Assembly (NCBI RefSeq): GCF_000152805.1
Contig: NZ_CH902578.1
Location: 3,645,906-3,709,905 of the forward strand
Source: Maritimibacter alkaliphilus HTCC2654
GTDB taxonomy: Bacteria; Pseudomonadota; Alphaproteobacteria; Rhodobacterales; Rhodobacteraceae
Direction of reading: 5' to 3'
DNA: 64,000 bases
A program made the position numbers and the translations under genes. Position 1 is the stretch's first letter; every line of letters starts with the position of its first letter. The notes beneath the pieces are model-generated. The model saw nothing but the letters and a program-made list of their open reading frames with translations. It was not told where the DNA came from and searched no databases. Shown one piece after another: positions 1-10,009 of the stretch.

Positions 1-1735
<1,735 letters not shown>

Positions 1736-1786
1736 TCAGTCCTCCCCCGGCCCGCGCCGGGGGGCGGCTCCTATCAGGAGACATAC

Positions 1787-2197
1787 ATGGCTGACATGAT
1801 GCAATTCGACCTGGTGTCGCCGGAGCGCCGCCTGACCTCGACCGAGGCCAGCGCCGTGCAAATCCCCGGCGCCGATGGCGACTTCACGGCGATGGCGCAA
1901 CACGCGCCGACCATCGCGACGCTTCGTCCCGGCATCGTCACGGTGCAGGGTGCTGGTGGTGAAGAGAGATACGTCGTGACCGGCGGCTTCGCCGAAGTTA
2001 CGCCGGACGGCACCACGGTTCTGGCCGAGCGTGCCATGCCCGCGGGCGAAGTGACGCAGGACATCATCGACGACTTCGTCGCCACCGCCGTTGCCGCGCG
2101 CGACAACGCGACGCCCGAGATGCTGGACCAACTGTCCAAGCAGGTCGGCGACATCGCCCTCGTCGCGTCCGAGCTGGGCCTGCAAAGCAAAGCATAA
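1787..2197 (+). CDS. atpC: ATP synthase F1 epsilon subunit
   Basis: A 136-residue protein starting MADMMQFDLVSPERRL, the typical N-terminal beta-sandwich of epsilon. The segment GDFTAMAQHAPTIATLRPGIV matches the conserved GDFGVLPGHAPL-type region. Epsilon couples the central stalk to the c-ring and can inhibit ATP hydrolysis. An AGGAG ribosome site lies about 8 bases before the ATG. It is the last gene of the operon, and a strong intrinsic terminator follows at 2225-2260. Confidence 0.97.
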   Translation: MADMMQFDLVSPERRLTSTEASAVQIPGADGDFTAMAQHAPTIATLRPGIVTVQGAGGEERYVVTGGFAEVTPDGTTVLAERAMPAGEVTQDIIDDFVATAVAARDNATPEMLDQLSKQVGDIALVASELGLQSKA

Positions 2198-2224
2198 GAA
2201 GAACCCGAACGACCGGGGGACAGT

Positions 2225-2260
2225 AAAGGCCCTGCATCTTCGGATGCGGGGCCTTTTCTT
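2225..2260 (+). terminator. Rho-independent terminator of the atp operon
   Basis: A G/C-rich stem reads AAAGGCCCTGCAT, a short TCTTCGG-type loop, then ATGCGGGGCCTTTTCTTT. The arms pair over about 11 positions with one G-bulge, and the 3' side ends in a T-rich tract. It lies 28 bases after atpC and before the convergent gene at 2279. Confidence 0.85.
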
Positions 2261-2278
2261 TGCGAAACCGTCGCCCGG

Positions 2279-2836
2279 TTAGTGCGGCTGTCCCATCATC
2301 CGCTCATGCACCGCCATCATGCCCCGCTCGGCCATGTCCGAGACTTCGGCGGCATGGGTGTGGAGCGCGGCCACCAGTTCGGGATCGTCCGAGGTCTGCA
2401 CGACGACGATCCCCGCGTCGGTCACCTCGATCTCGGTCTCCAGCGCCTCGGCCCGTTCGAAGAAGATGTCGAGCGTCGGGCTCTGGATGATGATGCGTGG
2501 ATCGTCCTTGGCATCGACCCGGCCGATCATCCCGACCACATGGCTGACCAAAACTTCCATCACTTCGGGGTCTGACGACCGCGTGACGCTGCGGATGCCG
2601 TTCGGCAGGTTCTCAACCTCCCGCGTGATCGTCTGGAAGTTCCGAAACATGACCGCAAGCTCGGCGCTTTCCTCGGGCGTCGCGTTTTCGCCGAAAAGGC
2701 CCGGCATGTTCACTTCGTCATGCCCGGTCCCGTCGGCACCGTGCATGTGGGACATGCCGCCCATATGCCCCTGCTGGGCCAGCGCGGGCGTAGACAGGCA
2801 AAGGGCTAGGGCTAGGGCAGTGGACATTCGGAACAT
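2279..2836 (-). CDS. Exported His/Met-rich hypothetical protein
   Basis: The protein has 185 residues if it starts at MFRMSTALALALCL; five further codons upstream are possible. The N-terminus is a signal peptide ending ALAQQ. A His/Met-rich stretch follows (GHMGGMSHMHGADGTGH), then a helical domain with VENLPNGIRSV, IIQSPTLDIFFERA and HTHAAEVSDMAERGM. The tail is also Met/His-rich. I recall this domain from a conserved but uncharacterised periplasmic family. The His/Met clusters suggest metal (perhaps copper) binding, which is inference only. It converges on atpC across the shared terminator. Confidence 0.75.
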   Translation of the reverse strand: MFRMSTALALALCLSTPALAQQGHMGGMSHMHGADGTGHDEVNMPGLFGENATPEESAELAVMFRNFQTITREVENLPNGIRSVTRSSDPEVMEVLVSHVVGMIGRVDAKDDPRIIIQSPTLDIFFERAEALETEIEVTDAGIVVVQTSDDPELVAALHTHAAEVSDMAERGMMAVHERMMGQPH

Positions 2837-2905
2837 GGTGATCTCTCCCAAGACTGGTTGAAAGAGTTATATGCAAGAAAACGAATGCAGGAAATGACGT
2901 TTGCG

Positions 2906-3613
2906 CTACCCGCCCTGCGGACCCGTGGGGAGGCCAACGTAGCTGAACGCCCCCAGTTCGCGCAGCAGCTTCCGGCGCATCGCCTCTTCGTAGTCGTTGT
3001 AGCTGTTCGTCGGTTGCACGAAGGCTCCGGGGCCTTGGATCACCGATTGCAGATAGTATCGGACCACGGTCGGATCGCCGTCGGTGATGACCAGACCGTT
3101 CACCGTGACCAAGGACATATCGTGGGCGACGTAGGCGCTGGCCGGGGGGAAGCCATCGTTGTTCACACCGTCGCCCGAAACGTCGATGACCTGACGATCG
3201 CAGGTTTCCGGCGCGGCCTTCAACAGGTTCAGTGCATGTCCCAGCGCATAGCCGAGCGACGTCGGGAACTCCGCCACCTGCCGTGGCGTGGCCCGCAGCT
3301 CCCCCGCGACGGCGGCAAGCGCCGCGCCACCGGCGACGAATGTCCACGGGAGTTGTTCATACTGATGGCGCGCACCGCTCCACTCGAAAATCGACAGCCA
3401 GATGCCGCCCTGCGCCTCGACCGCCCCCACGACCTCGGGATCGGTGAGGGCCCGCGCCAGACCTTCCTGCTGCAAGTCGTATTCCCGCGCGTCGACCGAG
3501 GCCGACACATCGAGAGCGAGGACCAGCGACAATTTGCAAGCCGCCGCCGGGGCGGCGGCAAGGGCCAGCCCGGCCGTCAGTGCCATGCGGCGCAGGAAAG
3601 GTCGCGGTGTCAT
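2906..3613 (-). CDS. Exported DUF1194-type von Willebrand A-like protein
   Basis: A 235-residue protein with signal peptide (MALTAGLALAAAPAAA, cleavage near residue 25). The mature part opens with CKLSLVLALDVSASVDAREY, a VWA fold with a MIDAS-like DxSxS metal motif at D35, S37 and S39. This matches the DUF1194 family of exported alphaproteobacterial proteins. VDVSGDGVNNDG-like residues (IDVSGDGVNN) are the second metal-site loop. Function is unknown; a periplasmic protein-interaction role would be typical of VWA domains. It is transcribed away from the gene at 3740. Confidence 0.8.
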   Translation of the reverse strand: MTPRPFLRRMALTAGLALAAAPAAACKLSLVLALDVSASVDAREYDLQQEGLARALTDPEVVGAVEAQGGIWLSIFEWSGARHQYEQLPWTFVAGGAALAAVAGELRATPRQVAEFPTSLGYALGHALNLLKAAPETCDRQVIDVSGDGVNNDGFPPASAYVAHDMSLVTVNGLVITDGDPTVVRYYLQSVIQGPGAFVQPTNSYNDYEEAMRRKLLRELGAFSYVGLPTGPQGG

Positions 3614-3739
3614 GGCGCGATAGTAGCACGACCTGCGAAGCGCACCAAAAATTTGCCGATGGGCGTCGTGCGCGGGTCAAGAAATGGCCCATTTCGCATG
3701 GCAGGATCTGGCGTGTTAAATGGTTTTCGGAGACTCGCC

Positions 3740-4108
3740 ATGACGGTCAAGGCCCTCACGTTCTTCGCACTTTTCGCGACTCCCCTGCCGGTTCAGGCGC
3801 AACCCTATTCGACCTCGATGGCCCAATGCGCGGGGCTTTACGACGCGCTGACCCGCCTGATGACCAGCGTCGACAAGCAGGAATCGCTTGCGGTGGCGGC
3901 GTCCAGATACCTCGGTTCCGCGCGCGCTCAGGCGATGCGCGAAGGGCGCAGTGACGCGGAAAAGGCGGTCGAGGCGACGTATTTCTCGACCCGCGACGAA
4001 TGGATCGCCAAGGGCGCCCGCATCGTCTTTTCGCAGGAGTTCCATGACTGGGCCGCCTATTGCCGGTCCTTCGCGCAGGATCAAGGCATCGACCTTGGGT
4101 TGTCCTGA
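3740..4108 (+). CDS. Small exported hypothetical protein
   Basis: A 122-residue protein starting MTVKALTFFALFATPLPVQAQ, a good signal peptide with cleavage after VQA. GGAG lies 8 bases upstream of this ATG. The open frame extends far upstream (to 2858), but that part runs antisense through the neighbouring gene and is rejected. The mature protein is helical and has two cysteines (AQCAGLYD and AAYCRSFAQ) that could form one disulfide. I do not recognise a family. Confidence 0.65.
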   Translation: MTVKALTFFALFATPLPVQAQPYSTSMAQCAGLYDALTRLMTSVDKQESLAVAASRYLGSARAQAMREGRSDAEKAVEATYFSTRDEWIAKGARIVFSQEFHDWAAYCRSFAQDQGIDLGLS

Positions 4109-4157
4109 GCGGCAAAGTCGCGGCGGTTCGCGCCAAAATCGTTGATCCGGCCCGGGC

Positions 4158-5396
4158 ATGGCCCTAGCAAAAGCCATGTCGGACGACCGCGCCCTCTGGT
4201 TCATCCTCGCCACCATCCTGATCGACGCGATCGGGGTGGGGCTGATCTTTCCGCTCATGCCGGACCTGATGGACCGCGTGGGCGCCGGGGGCGCGTCTAA
4301 CGGTGCGGTGCTGGGCGGTATCCTGATGGCGGCCTATGCGGCGACGCAGTTCTTGTGCGCGCCGGCCGTGGGGGGATTGTCCGATGCCGTCGGTCGCAAG
4401 CCCGTGCTGCTCGTCGCCCTCGCCACGCTGGCCGTCGACTATGTCATCATGGCGCTCGCGACGAGCTTTTGGCTGCTGCTCGCGGGCCGGCTCCTCGCCG
4501 GTGTCGCGGGTGCGACCTACATCACGGCGACCGCCTATCTCGCCGACATCTCGACGCCCGAGAAGCGGGCCGCGAATTTCGGGCTGATCGGCGCGACCTT
4601 CGGCATCGGCTTCGTCCTTGGCCCCGCACTCGGCGGTCTGCTCGCCGGTATCGACGTGACCGCTCCGTTCTGGGTCGCCGCCGCGCTGTCGGCCGCGAAT
4701 GTCGCCTTCGGCCTCGCCGTCCTGCCCGAAAGCCTCGCCCCCGCCAAACGCCGGGCCTTCCGCGCCAGCGACCTCAACCCGTTCGGCGCGATCCGCGATG
4801 CGTTCCGAATGCCCGCGCTCGCGCTGCCGCTCGCCTGCATGTTCGTCTTCGAATTCGCCAACATGGTCTACCCGACCCTTTGGGCTTTCTGGGGGCGCGA
4901 GGCGTTCGGCTGGTCCGCGACCATGATCGGCGGCACGCTTGCGGCCTACGGGGTCGGGGTCGCGCTCACGCAGGGTCTTGTCCTGCCCGCCCTCCTGAAA
5001 CGGATGAGCGAGCACGGCGTCCTCACCTTCGCGCTGTTGACCGGCACCGTTGCCGCCTTCGCCTTCGGTTTCACGACCGCGCCCTGGCTGGTCGCGGTGA
5101 TCCTTCCCATCGCCTGCCTCTCCGACATGGCCCCTCCGACGCTGACCGCGATCATGGCCAACGCTACGGACGAGGATCGGCAGGGCGTGCTGCAAGGTGT
5201 CATCGCCTCGCTCGGTTCGCTCGCCGCGATCTTCGCGCCGCTTCTGATGACCCCGCTCTTTCGCCATTACACCGGCCCCGACACGCCGTTCCACATGCCG
5301 GGTGCCCCGTTCCTGTTCGCGGGCTTCCTGATGCTTCTCATCTTCCCCGTTGTGAACCGGATACGCCTGCGCACGGAAACCGCCTCAGGGGCTTGA
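4158..5396 (+). CDS. MFS exporter of the TetA (drug:H+ antiporter, DHA1) type
   Basis: A 412-residue, 12-helix major facilitator. LGGLSDAVGRKPVLL-like loop 2-3 (GGLSDAVGRKPVLLVALATL) is the MFS motif A, and helix 1 (FILATILIDAIGVGLIFPLMP) and helix 5 (GATFGIGFVLGPALGGL, motif C of antiporters) resemble the tetracycline-efflux TetA family closely. It probably exports a small molecule in exchange for protons across the inner membrane; the substrate cannot be read from sequence. An alternative ATG at 4176 would drop six residues. No TetR-type regulator is adjacent, so a housekeeping exporter is as likely as a resistance gene. Confidence 0.85.
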   Translation: MALAKAMSDDRALWFILATILIDAIGVGLIFPLMPDLMDRVGAGGASNGAVLGGILMAAYAATQFLCAPAVGGLSDAVGRKPVLLVALATLAVDYVIMALATSFWLLLAGRLLAGVAGATYITATAYLADISTPEKRAANFGLIGATFGIGFVLGPALGGLLAGIDVTAPFWVAAALSAANVAFGLAVLPESLAPAKRRAFRASDLNPFGAIRDAFRMPALALPLACMFVFEFANMVYPTLWAFWGREAFGWSATMIGGTLAAYGVGVALTQGLVLPALLKRMSEHGVLTFALLTGTVAAFAFGFTTAPWLVAVILPIACLSDMAPPTLTAIMANATDEDRQGVLQGVIASLGSLAAIFAPLLMTPLFRHYTGPDTPFHMPGAPFLFAGFLMLLIFPVVNRIRLRTETASGA

Positions 5397-5459
5397 ACGA
5401 TTTGCACTTTTCGGGGCACCCTGCGCCCGGGCGGGCGAAAAAAGAAGCAGGTTTCGCAC

Positions 5460-5810
5460 ATGTGGCGTATCAGAACCCATCGTATGGGCATCGACAGCGG
5501 ATCGAAGGTGTTGTTCTCGGACTTCGTGACCGATGGCGCCATGTGGACGGGTGAGGGGGATCGCGAGATCCGGATGCTGATCCCGTTCTCGGAAAAATTC
5601 GTGACCGCGCCTGCGGTGATGGTCGGCATGTCGATGTGGGACATCGACGCCGAAACCAACTCCCGCATCGACATTTCGTCGGACAACGTGACGCCCGAGA
5701 ATTTCGAGATCGTGTTTCATACGTGGGGCGACACCAAAGTCGCCCGCATCCGCGCAGACTGGATCGCCTTCGGCGAAGTCGGTGACGAAGACGACTGGGA
5801 CGTGCCCTAG
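5460..5810 (+). CDS. H-type lectin domain protein
   Basis: A 116-residue single-domain protein. The core PFSEKFVTAPAVMVGMSMWD, DIDAETNSRIDISSDNVT and FEIVFHTWGDTKVARIRADW is the H-type lectin fold (the discoidin I C-terminal / Helix pomatia agglutinin type, which binds GalNAc in eukaryotes). No signal peptide is present. The ligand in bacteria is unknown. It stands alone, convergent with prs. Confidence 0.8.
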   Translation: MWRIRTHRMGIDSGSKVLFSDFVTDGAMWTGEGDREIRMLIPFSEKFVTAPAVMVGMSMWDIDAETNSRIDISSDNVTPENFEIVFHTWGDTKVARIRADWIAFGEVGDEDDWDVP

Positions 5811-5824
5811 GTCGTCTCCGACCT
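5809..5824. terminator. Possible shared hairpin between convergent lectin and prs genes
   Basis: AGGTCG and CGACCT form a perfect 6-bp stem with a TCTC loop, overlapping the lectin stop codon and lying just after the prs stop on the other strand. It lacks a clear T tract, so it may only be a weak or Rho-assisted end. Confidence 0.3.
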
Positions 5825-5830
5825 TGAAAC

Positions 5831-6844
5831 TCAGCTATAGAGCGTTTCGTACAGCGGCTGGAGCGTTTCGTGCTCGAACAGCGACGAGACCGACGTGCCG
5901 CCCCAGATGTTCAGGATCGCCTGCGCGAAGATCGGGGCCAGCGGCACGATACGGATGTTCGGCGCGGCGGCCACTTCCGGCGTCGCGGCAATCGAGTCGG
6001 TCAGAACGAGGCTTTTCAGCTTCGACGCGGTCACCCGTTCGACCGCCGGGCCGGACATGACGCCGTGGGTGATATAGGCATGCACCTCGGCCGCGCCGCT
6101 GTCCATCAGCACATCGGCGGCCTTGCACAGCGTTCCGGCGGTGTCGCAGATGTCGTCGACGATGATGCAGCGTTTGCCGGTCACGTCGCCGATCACGTTC
6201 ATCTCGGCCACTTCACCCGCCTTCTCGCGGCGCTTGTCCACGATGGCCAGCGGCGCCTCGATACGCTTGGCGAGTTCACGGGCACGGGCCACGCCGCCAA
6301 CGTCGGGCGAGATCACCATGACATCGTCAAGGCAGTCCTTGAAGTGGTGGCGCACATCCAGCGCGAAGACCGGGCTGGCGTAAAGGTTGTCGACGGGAAT
6401 GTCGAAGAACCCCTGAATCTGCGTCGCGTGCAGGTCCATGGTCAGAACCCGCTCGATCCCGGCCTGCGTTATCATGTTGGCGACCAGCTTGGCGCTGATC
6501 GGCGTGCGCGCCTTGGTCCGGCGATCCTGACGGGCATAGCCGAAATACGGAATAACGGCCGTGATCCGGCCCGCCGACGAGCGGCGCAGCGTGTCCGAGA
6601 TGATGAGCAGTTCCATCAGGTTGTCGTTCGCAGGGCGCGAGGTCGACTGGATGATGAACATATCCTCGCCGCGCACGTTCTCGTGCACCTCGACGAAAAC
6701 TTCGGCGTCGTTGAACCGTTCGACGCGGGCATCGACCAGCTTGACGGCCGACCCGCGATGGATCGACATCCGCCGCGCGACCGCCTCGGCCAGTTTCAGG
6801 TTGGCATTGCCCGAAATGAGCTTGGGTTCGGTGAGTGCTGGCAT
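5831..6844 (-). CDS. prs: Ribose-phosphate pyrophosphokinase (PRPP synthetase)
   Basis: A 337-residue enzyme starting [15 protein letters not shown]. It makes PRPP from ribose-5-phosphate and ATP for nucleotide, histidine and tryptophan synthesis in the cytoplasm. The flag and catalytic loops are visible: DGEIxV-type [29 protein letters not shown], the metal/ribose loop [18 protein letters not shown] and the PRPP-binding motif [14 protein letters not shown]. Length is near the family norm (about 315-340). The open frame extends 21 codons further upstream, but conserved sequence begins at the chosen Met. Confidence 0.95.
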   Translation of the reverse strand: MPALTEPKLISGNANLKLAEAVARRMSIHRGSAVKLVDARVERFNDAEVFVEVHENVRGEDMFIIQSTSRPANDNLMELLIISDTLRRSSAGRITAVIPYFGYARQDRRTKARTPISAKLVANMITQAGIERVLTMDLHATQIQGFFDIPVDNLYASPVFALDVRHHFKDCLDDVMVISPDVGGVARARELAKRIEAPLAIVDKRREKAGEVAEMNVIGDVTGKRCIIVDDICDTAGTLCKAADVLMDSGAAEVHAYITHGVMSGPAVERVTASKLKSLVLTDSIAATPEVAAAPNIRIVPLAPIFAQAILNIWGGTSVSSLFEHETLQPLYETLYS

Positions 6845-6951
6845 GGAGGTATCCCCGGCTGTCCATGTAACAGAATCGCGACCGCTCGCGTTGACTTCGC
6901 TTAACACCGGGCTAGGTTCATGGCCACAGGCGGCACGGGCGAGGGGGCGAT

Positions 6952-7551
6952 ATGCCGAAAATAGACTACTATTTCAGCACGATTTCACCCTACACCTACC
7001 TCGCCGGCCCGCGATTTCGCGCGATTTGCGAGGCGCACGGGGCCGAGGTGAACGTCAAACCCTTCGATATCGTCGGGATGTTTCCGCGCACGGGCGGCAA
7101 GCCGCTGGCCGAACGGCACCCGTCGCGGCAGGCCTACCGCCTCGTCGATCTGGAGCGACAGGGCAAGAAGGCGGGCCTTCCGATCCACGTCCAGCCCGCG
7201 CATTTCCCGACCAATGCCGCGCCAAGTTCCTACGCGATCATCGCGGCGGCACAGGCCGGGGGTGGCGACATCCTGTCGCTGGTGCAAGGCATCCTCGCCG
7301 CTTGCTGGGCCGAGGAAAAGAACATCGCCGAAGACGACGTCATCAAGGCCTGCCTTGCCGACGCGGGCTTCGACTCTTCGCTTGCCGACACCGGGCTTTT
7401 CACCGGGGCCGAGGTCTATGGCCGCAACCTTGAAGACGCGATCAATGCCGGGGTCTTCGGCGCGCCGTTCTTCATCGTGGACGACACCGAGAAATTCTGG
7501 GGACAGGACCGATTGGAGGATCTGGACCTGTTCCTCAAAGGTGACTTGTGA
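6952..7551 (+). CDS. DsbA-fold 2-hydroxychromene-2-carboxylate isomerase family protein
   Basis: A 199-residue protein of the kappa-GST / HCCA isomerase family. [21 protein letters not shown] contains the conserved glutathione-contacting YYFSxxSPYTYLA motif with Ser in place of the DsbA cysteine. The C-terminus has the cis-Pro region [22 protein letters not shown], which is diagnostic. The family member NahD isomerises hydroxychromene carboxylate in naphthalene catabolism, but no such pathway is nearby, so the substrate is uncertain. GAGGGGGCG precedes the ATG, and its stop overlaps the start of the next gene (TGATG). Confidence 0.88.
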   Translation: MPKIDYYFSTISPYTYLAGPRFRAICEAHGAEVNVKPFDIVGMFPRTGGKPLAERHPSRQAYRLVDLERQGKKAGLPIHVQPAHFPTNAAPSSYAIIAAAQAGGGDILSLVQGILAACWAEEKNIAEDDVIKACLADAGFDSSLADTGLFTGAEVYGRNLEDAINAGVFGAPFFIVDDTEKFWGQDRLEDLDLFLKGDL

Positions 7552-8369
7552 TGGAGGGCGGGCCACCGCTCACCACCGTCGCGGGGCATCCGACCCATGT
7601 CGTGCGCGTCGGGTCCGGGGTGCGGCGCGCGCTGTTCATCCATTGCTCGCTCGCCCATTCCGGTGCCTGGACCGGGGTCGAGGCCGCGCTTCTGGACAAA
7701 CTTCAGATGACCGCGTTCGACCGGCCCGGGCATGGCCGCTCGGCTCCGTGGCTGGGGGGCGAGGATGGGGCGGCGCTTCATACCCTCGTCACCAATATGG
7801 CGGGAAAGCTGATCGACAAGCGGGCCGATGTCATCGGCCACAGCTACGGCGCGACGGTCGCCCTGCGGCTCGCGATGGAATGGCCCGAGCATGTGCGCAG
7901 CCTCGTTATGATCGAACCGGTGTTCTTCGCCGCGATCCGGGGCACGCCGGAGTATGACGCGGCCAAGGGGATGATCGACACCCTGCGCGGCCTGATCGCC
8001 AAGGGCGACCGGATGCAGGCGGCGCAGATCTTTCACGACGCGACCAACCCGGATCTTCCGTTCACAAGACTGTCCGACGACCGTCAGAAGCGCCTCGCCT
8101 CGCGCATCGACATCGTGGTCGAGGAAAGCCCCGCCACCTTCGACGACACCGCCGGGATGCTCGATCCGGGGCGGCTGGAGAAAATCAAACAGCCCGTTCT
8201 GCTTCTGGAAAGTGCGAACCCACCCGTCGGCGTGCGCGCGGTGCACGAAGCCCTCTGCGCCCGTATCCCGCAGACGCAGCGGGTCATTATCGCGGGCGCC
8301 GGTCACATGGCGCCACTCACGCACCCCGAAAACGTGGCGGGCGAGATCGCGGCCTTTCTGAAAATCTAG
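7551..8369 (+). CDS. Alpha/beta hydrolase
   Basis: A 272-residue alpha/beta hydrolase. The nucleophile elbow is GHSYGAT; oxyanion-region FIHCSLAHSGAW follows the first strands; and the C-terminal catalytic His is in GAGHMAPLTHP. It overlaps the stop of the preceding gene by one base, which implies translational coupling. Its stop TAG shares the CTAG tetranucleotide with the stop of the convergent threonine aldolase gene. Substrate unknown; esterase or C-C bond hydrolase are the usual options. Confidence 0.88.
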   Translation: MEGGPPLTTVAGHPTHVVRVGSGVRRALFIHCSLAHSGAWTGVEAALLDKLQMTAFDRPGHGRSAPWLGGEDGAALHTLVTNMAGKLIDKRADVIGHSYGATVALRLAMEWPEHVRSLVMIEPVFFAAIRGTPEYDAAKGMIDTLRGLIAKGDRMQAAQIFHDATNPDLPFTRLSDDRQKRLASRIDIVVEESPATFDDTAGMLDPGRLEKIKQPVLLLESANPPVGVRAVHEALCARIPQTQRVIIAGAGHMAPLTHPENVAGEIAAFLKI

Positions 8370-9415
8370 CCGCGCAGAACGGTCAGGAACTTGTCGAGCG
8401 CCGCATCGCTCATGGACCAGTCGCAGACGAGCCGCGCGGTCAGCCTGTCGTCCTCCGCCGCCCCGTCGAGGTCGCCGTCCCACATATAGTAATAGGCGCC
8501 CGCATCGAAGAGCCGCCGATGGTCCGCCACCCGCATCGTCGGAAACATCATGTTGCCCGACGGCGCATAGGCGAAGGTGATGTCGTTCATCCCCTCCATC
8601 GCGTCCTGCAACCGCTGGCGCGATGCATTGGCGGCCCGTGCGAGGTCAAGCCAGCGCCCGCCTTCGAGATAGGGCAGGAACTGCGCCGCGAGATAGCGTT
8701 GCTTGGAAAACAGGTGCCCGCCCCGCTTGCGCCGAAGCTCGAATTCCCATGCCTTCTCGGGGTCGAAAAAGACCACGGCCTCGGCTCCCATCAGCCCGTT
8801 CTTGGTGCCGCCGAAGCTGACGACATCGACGCCCGCCTTCCACGTCATCTCCGCCGAGCTGCATCCCAGCTCGACCAGCGCATTGGCGAAACGGGCCCCG
8901 TCCAGATGCACGGGCAGGTCGTATTCCTTCGCCACGGCGCAAAGGCCGCGCAGATCGTCGAGGGCGTAGATCGTTCCACGCTCGGTGATCTGGGTGATCG
9001 ACACAGGCCCGCGCTGCGGCCCGTGAACACCGCGCGTTTCCTCGCCCGCGATCACCCGGCGCAGATCCTCCGCCGTCATGCGCCCGTCGGTCGTCGGCAC
9101 CAGCGTCAGCTTGGCCCCGCCCGTGTAGAATTCAGGCGCATTGCACTCGTCCTCATGGATATGGGCGGTATCCGTGCAGAAAACGGTGTGGAACGGTTGC
9201 GCATAGGTGGCGAGCGCAAGAGCGTTGGCCGCCGTCCCCGTCGCGACGAAATAGACGGCGGCTTCGGGGGCCTCGAACACCTCCCGCACGGCCGCGACGG
9301 CCCGCGCGGTCACGTCGTCGGCACCATATCCGCCGGTATAGCCTTCGTTGGCTTCCGTCAGGGCCTCGATCACGCTCGGATGCACCGGGCCACCGTTGTC
9401 GGACGCGAAAAACAT
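8366..9415 (-). CDS. Low-specificity L-threonine aldolase (beta-eliminating lyase family)
   Basis: A 349-residue PLP enzyme that cleaves L-threonine/allo-threonine to glycine and acetaldehyde. Conserved parts are FASDNGGPVHPSV, EAAVYFVATGTAANALAL, HLDGARFANA and the PLP-lysine segment VVSFGGTKNGLMGAEAV. Length fits the family (about 340). The open frame extends a further 1.8 kb upstream across two other genes; the true start is the ATG at 9413-9415, which overlaps the stop of the UPF0260 gene by one base (TGATG), so the two are co-translated. Confidence 0.92.
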   Translation of the reverse strand: MFFASDNGGPVHPSVIEALTEANEGYTGGYGADDVTARAVAAVREVFEAPEAAVYFVATGTAANALALATYAQPFHTVFCTDTAHIHEDECNAPEFYTGGAKLTLVPTTDGRMTAEDLRRVIAGEETRGVHGPQRGPVSITQITERGTIYALDDLRGLCAVAKEYDLPVHLDGARFANALVELGCSSAEMTWKAGVDVVSFGGTKNGLMGAEAVVFFDPEKAWEFELRRKRGGHLFSKQRYLAAQFLPYLEGGRWLDLARAANASRQRLQDAMEGMNDITFAYAPSGNMMFPTMRVADHRRLFDAGAYYYMWDGDLDGAAEDDRLTARLVCDWSMSDAALDKFLTVLRG

Positions 9416-9867
9416 CACAGCTCCTCTTCGATCACGTAGTCTTCCCAGTCCTCTTCCGGGACTTCGAATTCGGGCACGGTCCAGCCGCGCACCGATTGAC
9501 CGGCTTCGTGCGTGCTGTCCGGGGTGCCGGTCAGCAGCGGGTGCCAGTCGGGCAGGGGCTTGCCTTCGTGCCGCAGGCGATAAGCGCAGGTGCGGGGCAT
9601 GAAGTAGCCGACCTTGTCCATGTTGTCGGGCCGCAGCACGATGCATTCGGGCACGAACTGCAACCGGATGTCGTATTGCGCGCAGCGGCAGGTGTCGTTG
9701 TCCAAAAGGCGACAGGCCACGCTGGTGAACACGACCTCGCCCGTCTCGTCGTCTTCCAGCTTGTTCAGGCAGCACTTGCCGCAGCCATCGCACAGCGCCT
9801 CCCACTCTGTCGGGGTGAGGCTGTCGAGCGGCAGGGTCCAGAAGTTCTTGCGCAGGCGAGTCGTCAT
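9415..9867 (-). CDS. UPF0260 (YcgN-like) cysteine-rich protein
   Basis: A 150-residue protein of the YcgN/UPF0260 family, part of the wider YkgJ-type metal-cluster group. Eight conserved cysteines appear early: C26, C29, C32, C33, C52, C60, C62 and C75 (CDGCGKCC, then CRLLDNDTCRC). They probably bind zinc or an Fe-S cluster. LLDNDTCRC and VPECIVLRP are typical. Role unknown; it is coupled to threonine aldolase downstream by a one-base overlap. Confidence 0.88.
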   Translation of the reverse strand: MTTRLRKNFWTLPLDSLTPTEWEALCDGCGKCCLNKLEDDETGEVVFTSVACRLLDNDTCRCAQYDIRLQFVPECIVLRPDNMDKVGYFMPRTCAYRLRHEGKPLPDWHPLLTGTPDSTHEAGQSVRGWTVPEFEVPEEDWEDYVIEEEL

Positions 9868-10009
9868 CCGGCGACAGTCGCGCAGCGGTGCGGGAATGGA
9901 AAGGGGCGGAACCGCCTGCGGCGGGCGACCGCCTTGTTAGGGGCGTCGCAAGATTTCGGAAGAACAACTTAAGGTAGAAATTTGCCTTGCGCCCTACCGG
10001 GAGTTGAAT

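Noticed and set aside
2858-3739. N-terminal extension of the exported protein at 3740 to 416 residues
   Set aside because: The extra part is antisense to the VWA-like gene, while a signal peptide and ribosome site support the start at 3740.
4164-5294. 376-codon open frame antisense to the MFS gene
   Set aside because: Composition rich in Arg/Gly/Glu/Asp typical of a shadow, while the plus strand has clear membrane helices.
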